Shown here in pieces: positions 13,901 through 24,786 of a stretch of 64,000 nt of DNA. The translations under genes and the position numbers were made by a program. The notes under the pieces are model-generated. The model was not told the origin of the DNA. It did no database searches and worked only from the letters and a program-made list of their open reading frames with translations. Origin of the DNA: Ascidia mentula (Eukaryota; Chordata; Ascidiacea; Phlebobranchia; Ascidiidae). Within the stretch, counting starts at the first letter, position 1. The number at the start of each line of letters is the position of its first letter. The stretch spans positions 15,877,001 to 15,941,000 of the forward strand of contig OX387199.1 in assembly GCA_947561715.1 (NCBI GenBank), written 5' to 3'.

Positions 13901-16900
13901 CTAACTAAAATGTCCCCTAAATACAGTGTTAAATTCGGCATTTGCACTTCTCATATATGTACAATTATTTTTAAACTATATAGGACAAGTGCTGCCACAC
14001 AATAACAGACATTGCAGCGTACAACAATAATTTTTTTTAGTATTTTCAATTATTTCAAACCTTTTCGTTGCCAAAATAGAATTATAAATACCGAAGTTAC
14101 CAGTAAATTTAAATAGGGAAGATTTAGCCCGTGTTTAGAAACGCATGTGAAAATCGCTAGTCATCTTTGCAGCAATGGTAATTGTGTATTTATTGTGTGA
14201 CGCCATAATGGTCAATCGATTGCAAACAGTTGGAGGTCGAAAGATCAAAGAGAAATCCAACAAACGATTGTGACGTCTTGACTTGTATTGTGTCTTATTT
14301 GTGGTTAGGTGGGAACGAAAACTAATCTGGCAGGGCGACATATATTCAAGAAATGAGCCTTTCAGTTGACTTTATGCGTCTCCCACGTTTTCAAAAAAGA
14401 GTGGACTGCTCACAATTCGCCTCCCGCGCATTTCAGTACAAAGGTATAAAAACTAAGCAAAATTTGTATTCTTTCGTTCATGTTTCGCTAAAATTTTTTG
14501 AAAACAGCAAATTTTATACGAAATTCTGTACATGGCCACAACGTAATGCGTATTCGCCCATCTCTAAACGTAAGCCCACCTTCGATTACATGCAACTCAT
14601 CAACAATTTTGGGGATAATAGACACATAACAATTTTTAACAAATTATACCACTTCCTTTTCCTTTAACTGTGTTACATAAAAATTTGCTTTTTAAACGTG
14701 GATTGAGGTAAAATTCGATGAATTGTATCGACTATCTATTGTAGATTGTTGGCCACCTAGTGGTGACTTATTCTTGAGGGACAACCAAATTGTGCTTGTA
14801 CCAGTATTTGAGCGCCACAAACTAATAAAGTGCCAGCTGGTATGCTCGTGGTTTGTTAAAATTGCAACTATAAAAGGATGGTTTTACAAGTAGTAGGACC
14901 ATTTCAGTAAAATCATCACATTTCTAAAGGTGATAAAGGGGTGGGAATGCCTCGAGTTCGCAAAAAAAAATCTTGTGCGCATTTTGGATATCGACAATAG
15001 CTACAAAGGTGAAGTGAGTTTTCCGACAATCAAAACCGTTGGACGTAAAAACCAACCTGCAGAGGCTTCAGAGAAACATGTGCGATATTTACTGTTTTAA
15101 CGGTTTCAAGTATTTTGGAAATAATAAAAGCTAACAGTTTAGTGGGTATTTGTCTTCATTTCTCTCAGTTGACACGCCACTTTTCGTACTTCTGTAGGGC
15201 GAATTTAGATCGAATCGATACTCAAAGCTATTCTTTGACATTCTTTTGTAAGGAATGACCTTGAACGGTATTAGCAACGTGTGCTTAAAACGAAACACGA
15301 TTGCGTTGTTTAAAATATTGTTCAACTCAATCCGTGCATCAGAATGCGTGCATTTTTTCGTAAATAGAAAGTATTACACGCTCTACACGAAACATCCGGA
15401 AAACAGCTACGATTTTTGCTGTTACAAACGAGCAATCACCCACAACAACATAAACTCAGTGAACGTATAAGCACAGGATATCCGCTGCTACATTGCATTC
15501 CTTTCCAAAATATCACTCACGTTTTGGAAACATTTTTGGCAGGTTAGAAATGTTCAATTGCACAGTTTATGCGAGAATTTAGAAATTTTTTTCTCATCAA
15601 GTGTGCTGTGTGCATTAACGAAAGATAAAAAAAACATTTTTCCGGTGAAAAAAAGTAAAATCACAAAATCCTGAAAACGATCGATGAAAAGTATCCGAAT
15701 CTTGGTCAACAAACAACAAAATACCAGGCTGCAGTTTCAAAGATTCAGTCGAACTGTCAACGAAATATGCAACGACGACCTAGCAACGTCAGCGCATGAC
15801 GTCAGCAGGGGTTAAAATATCGACCTCACGATTGGCGAATGGGGGAGGCTTTTTAGCCCAAATTCCGTACACCGCTTCGTTGAACGCTTTAATACCAGCT
15901 CAGGCCGCCTATTCGTAGTCATCCAAGCCAGCTCACTGGTTTATTTATGAAAACCAGCACTGGGTTATTTGCCGCCAAAAGCTCGCATTGTTCTCACAGG
16001 GAGTTCGCTAGGCGGTTCGTTGGGGCTTTGTGGAGCCAGTAATTTAGGCGGCGCGGCGTCTGTGGTGCTGCGCGGCCCGAACCGATCAACCGTGAAACGC
16101 CGGAGACATAAATATTTTATTTTTTTGCTTTTTAATGAAGGCCCAAGTACTCTGATGTGTTGGAATGGAGGGCGTCACTTTCGTCCCTATACTTGTGATC
16201 CGAAAGGCGTGGGCCAAGATAATTGATCCGAAAACTATTTGATCTTTGTATGGGTTGCACTCACATTGGCACCTCGAACTTGAATTCGCCAACTAAGATA
16301 TAAGCACAGCGACATAAAACAACAAGAATCTAGACCTTAGCTACAGACTATGCCACGCATATTTTTCATGTCAAAAAATCTGTAAAACAATATTAGCAAT
16401 GCAGCTCAAACATCCTTTCATGTATATTTTACTTTAGTGGTTATGGTAGTTCCTCATGTATCCATAAAACATAAAACAGCATTTTGTTTCGCCAAATATA
16501 TTTACAAAAATTTGACAAACCGTTGTGGTCGAACAGGAAATATAGTATTTCACCTTCGCGACTTGTAGCGCAAGACATAACCACCATCAGTATATGTATC
16601 TCCACCCACACATGCGCCCAGTGACTCAAAATCCCATTTAGGGCGACATAATAACCGCAGACCACACAACGTACAATATCAAGTTCCCCGTAATCGTTCT
16701 TCCCAAAATATATTTGTAAACACTTTAAACTGATCACGAAATATGATGACTCGAGTGACAGATAACAAGACGCCGTCAAAGAAATGGTCAAGTGTCGGCG
16801 GAGAGGTGTCTTAGCCGACCAACAAACACTTGAAGGCAGTGCGCGATGTCCTGTACAAGGACACATCAATTTATGAATCGACATGACAAACCTGAGGACT

Positions 16901-18711
16901 GGGAGAAGGTTTAATGCGATAACTGTCTGTCGCCAATAAGGAGTTTCCAAATTATTGGAAAACGGTCGAAAATTGTCGGGGGGAGCCTGTGGCGCTCAAC
17001 GCGTACAAAATGGCGGGGGCGATTTGGGGACTGGGGTGCAACAAAGATGGTTACATTCAATTCAGCAACGCCAAAATCGACAGTCAATCAAGATTTTGTC
17101 AGTAAAATACCAATGATATTTTATACTTTCGTGTTGGTCGTGGGCACATTCCCAAATCAAAACTCACAAATGAATGGCATCCGAACATAAGTTGTATCCT
17201 AGAACTATCTCACAGTGTCGAAACCACAAACTCCAAAGAGCAAAATCTTGGCAGTAGGTCAGGAAATTACCCAAAATCTAATCGAAAATCCCGAAAGAAA
17301 TCAAAAATATTCCTACCAATCTGTAAAAATGTTGACTCTGGTTCATACAAAAAATAATCGCGAAAATATCAGGCGTCTGAACTAAATTACAATTTAGCTC
17401 AATTAAAATTTAGCATTTCAATAAAAGCTGATGTAATTGATAATGAAATGGAAACAACAGCAAAACAAAGTTTGTGTTCCGATTCCAGAACACACTTTGC
17501 AGGAGTTTTTTTTATCCTTTTGCAAACACGGCCAAGTTGAATATTTCAACCGCATTTCATGTTTAATAGATGACGAAGAAAGCGTAAAGAAATTTGATTC
17601 ACAACAGGGCTGGAAACTCTGACACCAAAAGACCGACAAAAGAGGCAAAGATAATTGACGTATTGCAGATCAAAAGTGTTTAACTTAAACCAGAAGTAGT
17701 GATATAGAGTGTATCACAGTAATATGTGCGGATTCCACTTCAGCCTTTTTTGCTGAATATGGTTTTAGGTTACGATGTTTTCTTGCTTAATTCAAGTGTT
17801 TTTTCTCGAAATTTGCCGTTTGACAGAGAGAAAATTTGGACACAGCGAGAAAATTTGACTGCATTTCTGATTTTGGCACTCCGATCAAACTATCGTGCCA
17901 TCATGAAGCTTTTGGTGATAAACATTCTGAGTCTTATGTCACGAGTGCTGTCCATTGAGAAACTTATAAAAAATTCAACCAGTTTTGAAAAAAACTTGTT
18001 TTCAAATAAGACCCGCAACCTTTAAAATTTCACTAAACAAAAATTGTACCAACCATTTGTCTTTGCTTCGACGTTGACGGAATGAACCATGGATGCACCG
18101 CCGCCGTTGTATTCGGAAGATGAACCTGGTTGACTCGGCTGCTGTTGTTGAGTGGGGAATTGGAAGTAGTATGGATTAGCAGAAGCCGGGGAAGAGCTGG
18201 AAAAGCCCGCTGAGGACATTGGATGGACTCCGGATTCGGCGGTTTGGTGCTGATGTGCGTAGCTGCTCGTGCTTGGCTCAAACATTTGCTGACCAGCGGG
18301 AAAAGATTGCATCACTTTTGGTTGAAGGGTTACCTCCTGTTTAATATGGATCGTATGTTGATGTAAAAAGTTTACTGAGTGATTGATAGGCGGTTGCTGG
18401 TGCGGTAGAGGCGGTTGCTGTGGATGATGTGTTCCTTGAAACTCGAAAAAATCTGGTTGATCCTGTAAGTCGGATCTTTGCTGTTGTTGATGTGGTTTTT
18501 GCACGTTCAAGTGCTCAAGTTTCGGGGTCTGGAGAGTGGTAAAGGACTCCTCTTCTTGTTCGCTTGTGACCTCACAATGGCTCGTTACGTAGTAATTGTT
18601 GTCTAGATGAGACGTGCTCTGTTCTGCCGTGAGATTTTGACGGGCCGACGATGTTGTTTGTGTTTCGCTTTGATAATTCAGTATACTAGAATCGGTCAAT
18701 GTTGTTTCCAT
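1500..18711 (-). CDS. Pitx: Pitx paired-class homeodomain transcription factor, distal-promoter isoform
   Basis: Bicoid-like (K50) homeodomain DNA-binding regulator; Pitx acts in stomodeum/pituitary-type patterning and left-right asymmetry in chordates (family knowledge). Exons by frame and GT/AG borders: 18054-18711 (distal first exon, METTLTD..., Gln/His/Ser-rich, no known domain), 3298-3529, 2934-3000, 1500-1985. The homeodomain starts at [20 protein letters not shown] at the end of the second exon, runs through [20 protein letters not shown], and ends with [16 protein letters not shown] in the last exon; the Lys in WFKNRR is the K50 specificity residue. The C-terminus carries an OAR/aristaless motif ([13 protein letters not shown]). 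The distal exon must end in phase 1 to join the phase-1 acceptor at 3529; the only suitable GT near its end is the weak GTTGGT after 18054. Gene identity is firm; this donor is less so. Calling it the published Ciona Pitxa/b form is recall, not proof. Confidence 0.85.
2228..2275. repeat. Two-copy 24-bp tandem repeat
   Basis: The 24-base unit beginning GAAAAGTCAGTATCG occurs twice head to tail, identical by eye, inside the Pitx intron between the last two exons. Confidence 0.9.
3530..6679. other. Pitx intron upstream of the shared exons
   Basis: About 3.1 kb between the proximal first exon and the first shared exon. Overlapping open frames of about 120 codons on both strands at 4117-4503 match no family I recognise. 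A palindromic MITE lies at 6329-6456. As the intron next to an alternative promoter it is a natural place for enhancers, but I can name no specific site. Confidence 0.5.
6329..6456. mobile_element. Palindromic MITE (same family as 47109-47249)
   Basis: Two inverted arms of about 42 bases surround a short centre. The left arm begins AAAAAGACTG and the right arm ends CCAGTCTTTTT. The right arm and the centre (CTTGCCGAAAC, then CAGTATGGGCCAGT) match the element at 47109-47249, 40 kb away. There is no coding capacity, so it must have been moved by another element's transposase. No target duplication is clear. Confidence 0.75.
7952..7997. repeat. (CT)n microsatellite
   Basis: Near-perfect CT dinucleotide run of about 46 bases with one CC interruption, upstream of the proximal Pitx exon. 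The minus strand is the GA version, on the gene's sense strand. Confidence 0.95.
10233..10592. mobile_element. Non-autonomous hAT-superfamily MITE with 8-bp target duplication
   Basis: The element begins CAGTGGTTCCCAAAGTGGGC and ends AGTTTGGGAAACGCTG, imperfect terminal inverted repeats of the CAGNGGTTCCCAA type seen in hAT elements. It is flanked by ctctatag (10225-10232) and ctctgtag (10593-10600), an 8-bp target duplication with one mismatch, as hAT transposases make. At 360 bp it cannot encode a transposase. It lies in the large Pitx intron. Confidence 0.85.
10834..10864 (-). repeat. tRNA-like fragment with A-box and B-box motifs
   Basis: The minus strand reads TGGTCTAGTAGG followed closely by GTTCGAATCTC, near-consensus Pol III A and B boxes. 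Only about 7 bases separate them, against more than 30 in a tRNA, so this is a rearranged or deleted tRNA-derived repeat. Confidence 0.4.
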
Positions 18712-21700
18712 TATTTATTCAAAGATCATATTGGGTCTGAAACCAATGTAACGGAAACAATGTAAGTTTGAAAACAAACCTCATTGTAAACTAATCCTAA
18801 AAAATTTTAACCTCTGTGTGACGTCACTGCGAAGGCTTGTAAGACTATCACTGCCTTAAACACTGTAACCTTCTTACAAGTATTGTTTACAGCTTTGCTC
18901 CACTGTTTAATTATCGCAAACATATCCCCATGTAATGATCTTAAATTTTAAGTGGTCAAAATGCCAATGTTTTGTCAACATTTTATATATCTTTTCCATC
19001 ACGCACGCAACTAAAACCGAAGGTTGCAAAAATATTAAATCCATTGCATTAAATCGGTTGTGGTTTGAGAAATATTTTATCTGCTTCTCGGACAAAGAAA
19101 CGTTGCCAATTCGCCCCAAGATTTTAAAAGGATTTTGCTTTTGTGCCAACATAACCATATCAGACCGAAATTAAAATGGCGGACTGAGCATTGAGCCGCG
19201 AAACCAAACCAAGGCTAAAACGAAAAGAATTCAATCCAAAACGCGCGATTATTGCGCAACAATCAAACAAGAATATTACTTTAAATGTACATTTAAAATA
19301 GTTCTAGATTTAATGCAATCTAAAGCGTCCATACATTTTGTAGGAAGTTGGTGCACGTCGCTATTTGTCAAATCTGGATTGGTAGCTACTTTTGGCAATT
19401 AGCACGCTATCAAATATCGCCATAAGATGCCTGCAATGGAAACTGAGATAACACGAACGCTTACCTAAATCCGATGTCTCGATTAGATATCACACTTTAC
19501 AATAGCTGACTCTACGTTTTGTGCCTTTAATCCCCGAAATTATCCTCAATGCTACTTAATCCGCCAACTTATCAAAAGCGGACAGCACTTGCTCTGGCGT
19601 CTCACATAGGAACTGAGCTGTGCGCTGCACGTTGTTACGTCACACAATGACCTTCGTCCTACGTCACAATCGCGTTGAACATAGATTCTACAGAGAGGTG
19701 TTGACGTAATTTGTTCAAAGGAAGGATGGCGACTTGTTAATTTCGGTATGTTAAACGCATATAAGAAATAAAAGTTGAACTGTCATCTTTAGAATCCTTA
19801 AATATGAAGCTTATTTGTCTATTTAAGTTGAATATATATTTTAACAAGACTAACATTAAAGCAAAATTACTCTTTCCACAAGTTTATATTTAAGTAGGAA
19901 ACCATCTGAAGGAATGACAGCTCAATAAACACCTTGAGGTCTGCTGCATGCATAAAATGGCCACGCTTTATTATTACACGCTCTCATAGCTAGATGTTTA
20001 AGTGATGAAACAAAGCAGAAGTTTGAACAGTTCAACCAAGCATTTTTTGTTCACTCAAGATTGACTTTGCAAAATTGTGGTCACAATTTGCAAAACTTAT
20101 TTTTGCTTTCAAGCATTTTAATGTGGATTCCGCATACAGGGATGATATCCCTTGAATAACTTTTCAAACAAAAATAATTTCATGAAATAATTACAGAGGC
20201 AGAATAAAATATATTTTACCTGCATAAAATTCATTCAACAAAGGTAAGCTTTTTTCAAAAAGAAAGAATATAAAATGTCAGCCGAGATTTAAAGATTAGA
20301 TGACAATTTGCTTACAAAACTGAAGACCAGCAGGCAAAGGCGGCTAATTGAGCTCAAACCGTATGAATTTACCATGCCACCTCCGCACCTGCTCTCGTAT
20401 CAAGCTACAGACATTCGATGTGCAATATCGTAGCACCGCTGGCCTTTTTAAACGCCCGCCCTTTCCCTCAATACCTGCCTCCGACTAAGCACCTTTTCTA
20501 GGCGGGTGGCCCGGCCAACCTTCAAAGCCCAAATCCCTTGCTCCGTGAAGCAGGACCCGGGTCGGCACGTCACGTCCGGCGGACGTAAGGCCGGGCCAAA
20601 TTAAGTCCCTCGTTTGGTGTTTCGACTTCGGGCCGCGCCACCAGGACGACTGACAAGTGCCCGGACGGCGTCAGGTCGCATCTTTGAAGAGGAGCCGAGC
20701 GCTCAGCATGGGGTATGGAGATTCGGCATCGGTCGCCCGTCAGTCAGTGAACGTCTGACTTGGACGTTTAGCCGCGATTATTCATCTATTATTACAGTTA
20801 TGTCGCTGGGCGCGTCTACCTTGCCAGCACGTATATGTTGTCGCCCGCACCGGTTGCCTCGGCGGTACACATGAAAAGAAACTCAATCTTAATCCCGGGT
20901 GCTTTCGACGTACGAAAATGCCGTTCGGTATTGTTCGGTCGCGACTCCACAGGAAAAAGAATGGAGAGAAATTACGCATTCACATGCTGTAAACAAAATT
21001 GCCAACACAATGACAGCTATTAAATTTTCAGGTGAAGCAACAAAACGACCTGGTGAAATTCCCCCTCTTTGACCTCAAAGGGTGTTTGAGTAATTGGAAA
21101 CACTATTACACATAAACTGGTTGCACATCTTCAGCCTAGCAAATCCGTTTTTGCCGAAGCAAACTTTTCGCGCGTCTTTGCAGAATACAAGGTTGTGTAC
21201 CAAGTCGTGTTAAGCATAGCTTATTTCACTTTCTTATACCAGCAAGGAGTATGTGTAGGTTTTGACTTCACACAAACCATTATGTTTTACACAACCATTA
21301 ACCCCGAACCTGGATATAAAAAATGGAAATGTGACATGGTATTTAGAGAGTGGATTTCCAGGTTGTAATCACTGCTTCAAGCCAAATACAGACACACTGT
21401 GCAACATAGCGTATTGCCAACTTTTTCCTTTATTTTACTGTAAATAGAGTAAGTTAGAAAGTTGTCAGAATGTTCTGAAACAATCACAAGATCAGGTTTG
21501 TCGTCAGTTCCTCATATTTGAATAAAAAAAATATTAACGAATGGAATAACTAATACAGCGGAAATTCGATTTTAGGATTAGTATTCTATGCAGAAATAAT
21601 TTTGTAAATACATTCATATCATGGGATTTAAGTGGAAATGGTACCTGTCAATCAAAAGTTGTAAACAAAAAAGCACGTTTGGTGTTGCAACTCTTGGGTT

Positions 21701-21767
21701 GTTCGGTTTGGGTTGTTTTGCGGTTCTCGGTGCATAATTGTATCATTAACTCCGCCAAGGGCAACAC
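18712..21767. other. Divergent intergenic region between Pitx and cyclin H
   Basis: Three kilobases between the start codons of two divergently oriented genes, so it should contain the distal Pitx promoter and the cyclin H promoter. A GC-rich stretch at about 20450-20960 stands out from the AT-rich surroundings. Open frames there (for example 20614-20874) look like by-products of base composition. No RNA gene recognised. Confidence 0.5.
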
Positions 21768-24191
21768 ATGTTTCACAACAGCACCCAAAGAAAGTTTTGG
21801 ACGTTTTCTACTGAAGATGAAATAGCAAAATTGCGACAAAATTCAAATATTGCGTATCGGCAGAAGTTTTGCTCTAAGAACAGGAATGTTTCTCCAGGTA
21901 AATCTGACATTCTATGTGGTAAGGTAATTTTAGAAATCAGTTTTTTTTTTGCAATTTTTTTATTCCAAATGTAATCACGGTGTTTTTGAACTGAATCAGT
22001 TTGAGGAAAAAGGTTTAATAACATTAATTCCCCCTTATCCTGAAAAGTGTTATACTATTCCAAAAAACTTATTCCAAAAGATGTAATTTGTGCAAAAGAT
22101 TGCATGGCCAAATTGGAGGTTTTTGCATATTTTGTTGTAAGGATTGCAAATAATATTGTGAAAATTTCTTTCCAATGAGACAGTAGGGTTACAACTTATG
22201 TTTATTTTAGATGACGACAATTTCTTTATTACTGTAAAAGAGCATTGTTTATTGGTTCGACATTATGAAGAAGAACTCAAAAGCTTCTGTTGGAAATTCA
22301 ATCCACCAATGCCGCTTAATGCGATTGGAACTGCTTGTGCTTATATGCGAAGGCTGTACCTGCGAATTTCTGTCATGAATTATCACCCCAAGCTTATGTA
22401 CTTAGTTTGCATTTGGCTAGCTTGTAAGGTGATATACTGTTTTGAACATATGAATGTTTCTTTACATAACTGGCTAATTGCAGAAAATTTCTCATCTGTC
22501 ACATTGGGTATTCATAATGTGGTAATTGAAAAATTGCTGAATTTTTTGTGTACTGTGTGCATGGTTAGTCAGTCAGTTTAATATGCACCATGAAAAGCCA
22601 CATAGATAAATAGTAAATCGGGTAAATTGGCGCACAGCATATTCGAAAATCTTTGGCATCAGTTAAATAGATGTTTAATGCTTTTGTAGACTGAAGAATT
22701 CAACATTTCCATGGAACAGTTTGCCAAAAGTATATGCGAGGAAAATGAATTGATCCGTGATGCCATTTTAACAATGGAGTTACTGCTGATCCAGGTAAAC
22801 CAGTTCAATAAATCTTATTGACTGTATTCGATAACAATATATATGTTTTGCAACTGGTAGCTACTTAATTTCCACCTCACAATACACAACCCATTCCGGC
22901 CACTTGAAGGATTTTTCATTGATCTGAAAACAAGATTACCAGCATTTCCAAACCCAGAACAACTCAGAGAATATGTAAGTTGAAAGTTAGTTTAAGTTTA
23001 TGGTTGTGCTTTGCTGTTCAGTAAATTTGTATTTCAAAGCCATTTTTATTTTTAAAATATTATAAAATATTTTTTTCAGAGCAACAAACATTTCAGTTAC
23101 AGTAATGTAATTGCAGTTTTAACAGAACAACAAATGAGTTATTTTGTAGGCAAAAGATTTCCTCATTAAAGGGCTAAACACAGATGTCACTTTACTGTTT
23201 GCTCCCTCTCAAATTTCTCTTGCTGCTCTTCTGTCAGCTGCATCGAAAAGAAACAAAAACATTGACAGGTATGAACCCTGTAACTGTTAATTCATCCTTG
23301 TATTTGTCTGTAAATGCTCATGTGGTTAAGTTTGTTGGTTGCCTTGCTAAATATTCCATCTTACTTGCTGCAGTGATCGGAGGAATTTTGTGAAACAAGT
23401 TTTGTTTTTCAGATATGTGACGGAGATTCTTCTTAGCGGCCAACCACAAGAAGTCTTGAAGGAAACAGTTCAGCGGATAAAAAAAATTCGAACTATTGTG
23501 AAAAGTGCTAAGGGAACAAAAACACCAACAGAGGAAATCGAAATTTTGAAACAGAAGCTGGAGAGATGTTATGACAAGGTATGGACACAAAAAATAAATG
23601 ACCAATTTAACATAGCATAGCAAGGAGCCTAATTTAATTATAATTTGTAGTGTATGGCGACGAGTAAAAATCTTCACCAAACTAATTTAACTTGAAACTA
23701 ATCCCAAAATTTGTTGAAAAATTTGATTTACTTGCTTTGCTTTTTATTGGTTTTTTTTTATGTAAAAACAGTCCAGTTCATAGCACAGATGATTGTCACA
23801 GCAATGTTCAAAAGGTTTGCTTAATGATGATCAGCATGTTAACTTTATCTTTTCTATTTTAAAGTGTTTTATCCAAAAATTGCATACAGATGTGATTATT
23901 TTAAATGAAGCTTGTCATGTTGTTATGGCAAACTATTAAAAAGTCTTTAAAGTTAAACCGATTCATGAAAATACTTTTTATGAAATCTATTTGTTGCTAC
24001 AAAACATGTTAGATGCAATTGTAAAATTAGTGATATATGATTTTATGTTGCAGTCTAAAGATCCAACTAGCAAAGAGTACATGGAAATACAGAGCATGAT
24101 GGAGGCAGAGAAGCATGAACGACATGCCAAGAAGAGGAAACTTGAAATTGAGAAAAGACAGAAGATTGAGAATGACCTTCTAAGATTTTGA
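21768..24191 (+). CDS. CCNH: Cyclin H, regulatory subunit of the CDK-activating kinase
   Basis: Partner of CDK7 and MAT1 in CAK and TFIIH, acting in the nucleus in cell-cycle kinase activation and RNA polymerase II CTD phosphorylation (family knowledge). Seven exons with GT/AG borders and matching phase: 21768-21897, 22211-22428, 22690-22794, 22861-22974, 23150-23268, 23413-23578, 24054-24191. They give 329 residues against 323 in human. The N-terminus [20 protein letters not shown] matches the cyclin H start. The first cyclin box has [19 protein letters not shown] and [18 protein letters not shown]; the second fold contains [20 protein letters not shown] and [14 protein letters not shown]. 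The tail [13 protein letters not shown] is also typical, and the last exon is a Lys/Glu-rich helix. A compact gene; the ATG is the family start. Confidence 0.96.
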
Positions 24192-24223
24192 GATGTTTTT
24201 TCTTATTTCATTGCTACTTCTCC

Positions 24224-24229
24224 AATAAA
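24224..24229 (+). terminator. Cyclin H polyadenylation signal
   Basis: AATAAA 33 bases after the cyclin H stop codon. It implies a very short 3' UTR and ends this gene well before the next start at 24787. Confidence 0.6.
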
Positions 24230-24786
24230 GTCTAATAGATGTAAACCTTTTTTCTTTGTTATTTTCAAGAAAAAAATGAGAGGACATTAAAAATAACAGC
24301 ACAGATTATTTTCATGATAATGTAGTGTTTTTTTTATATATTTCACCACAAAAAATTTTGGCATCTTAACATATCGTACAAAAGAAACTCTTTAAAAAAG
24401 CAGCAAGGTGTAAAAGTCATGCTTTTATCGATCTTTCCTATATGAAACTTATCATAAGCACGCTTGTGCTTTTGATCAGGAAAATGATTAACTTTTCAGT
24501 GTATGACGGCTATTGTTTTAATGTCACCCCCAACGAACAAACAACTGGATACTTCTGGGAACACCTGCAATGATTGACTCAGATGTAGTTGCATGATTTT
24601 TCTACTCTTCCAACCAAGGATGTTGGATTACAGATGTACTTTATAGCTTGTATGAAAAACTGTTTGTCCCAGCAGGGATTTTGTCTTTTTAAAATAAAGT
24701 AGAAGGTGGGAAGCAAATTGTTAGTTTGTGATATTTGCAGCAATTTATATCATTATTTTCAAGAAAGTTAGGACAGAAATAGTAAA

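Larger units (their letters stand above)
7368..18053. other. Large Pitx intron / proximal promoter region
   Basis: Nearly 11 kb between the two alternative first exons, so it contains both the proximal promoter and intronic DNA of the distal form. It holds a CT microsatellite (7952-7997), a hAT-type MITE (10233-10592) and a tRNA-like scrap (10834-10864). The longest open frame, 16441-16950 minus, 169 codons, has no recognisable domain. I see no additional gene. Confidence 0.5.

Noticed and set aside
16441..16950. 169-codon open frame on the minus strand in the large Pitx intron
   Set aside because: No recognisable motif, signal or splice partner; residue composition looks random. Length alone is possible by chance in an 11-kb intron.
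20614..20979. Open frames in the GC-rich island
   Set aside because: Few stop codons are expected in GC-rich DNA; no motif supports coding.
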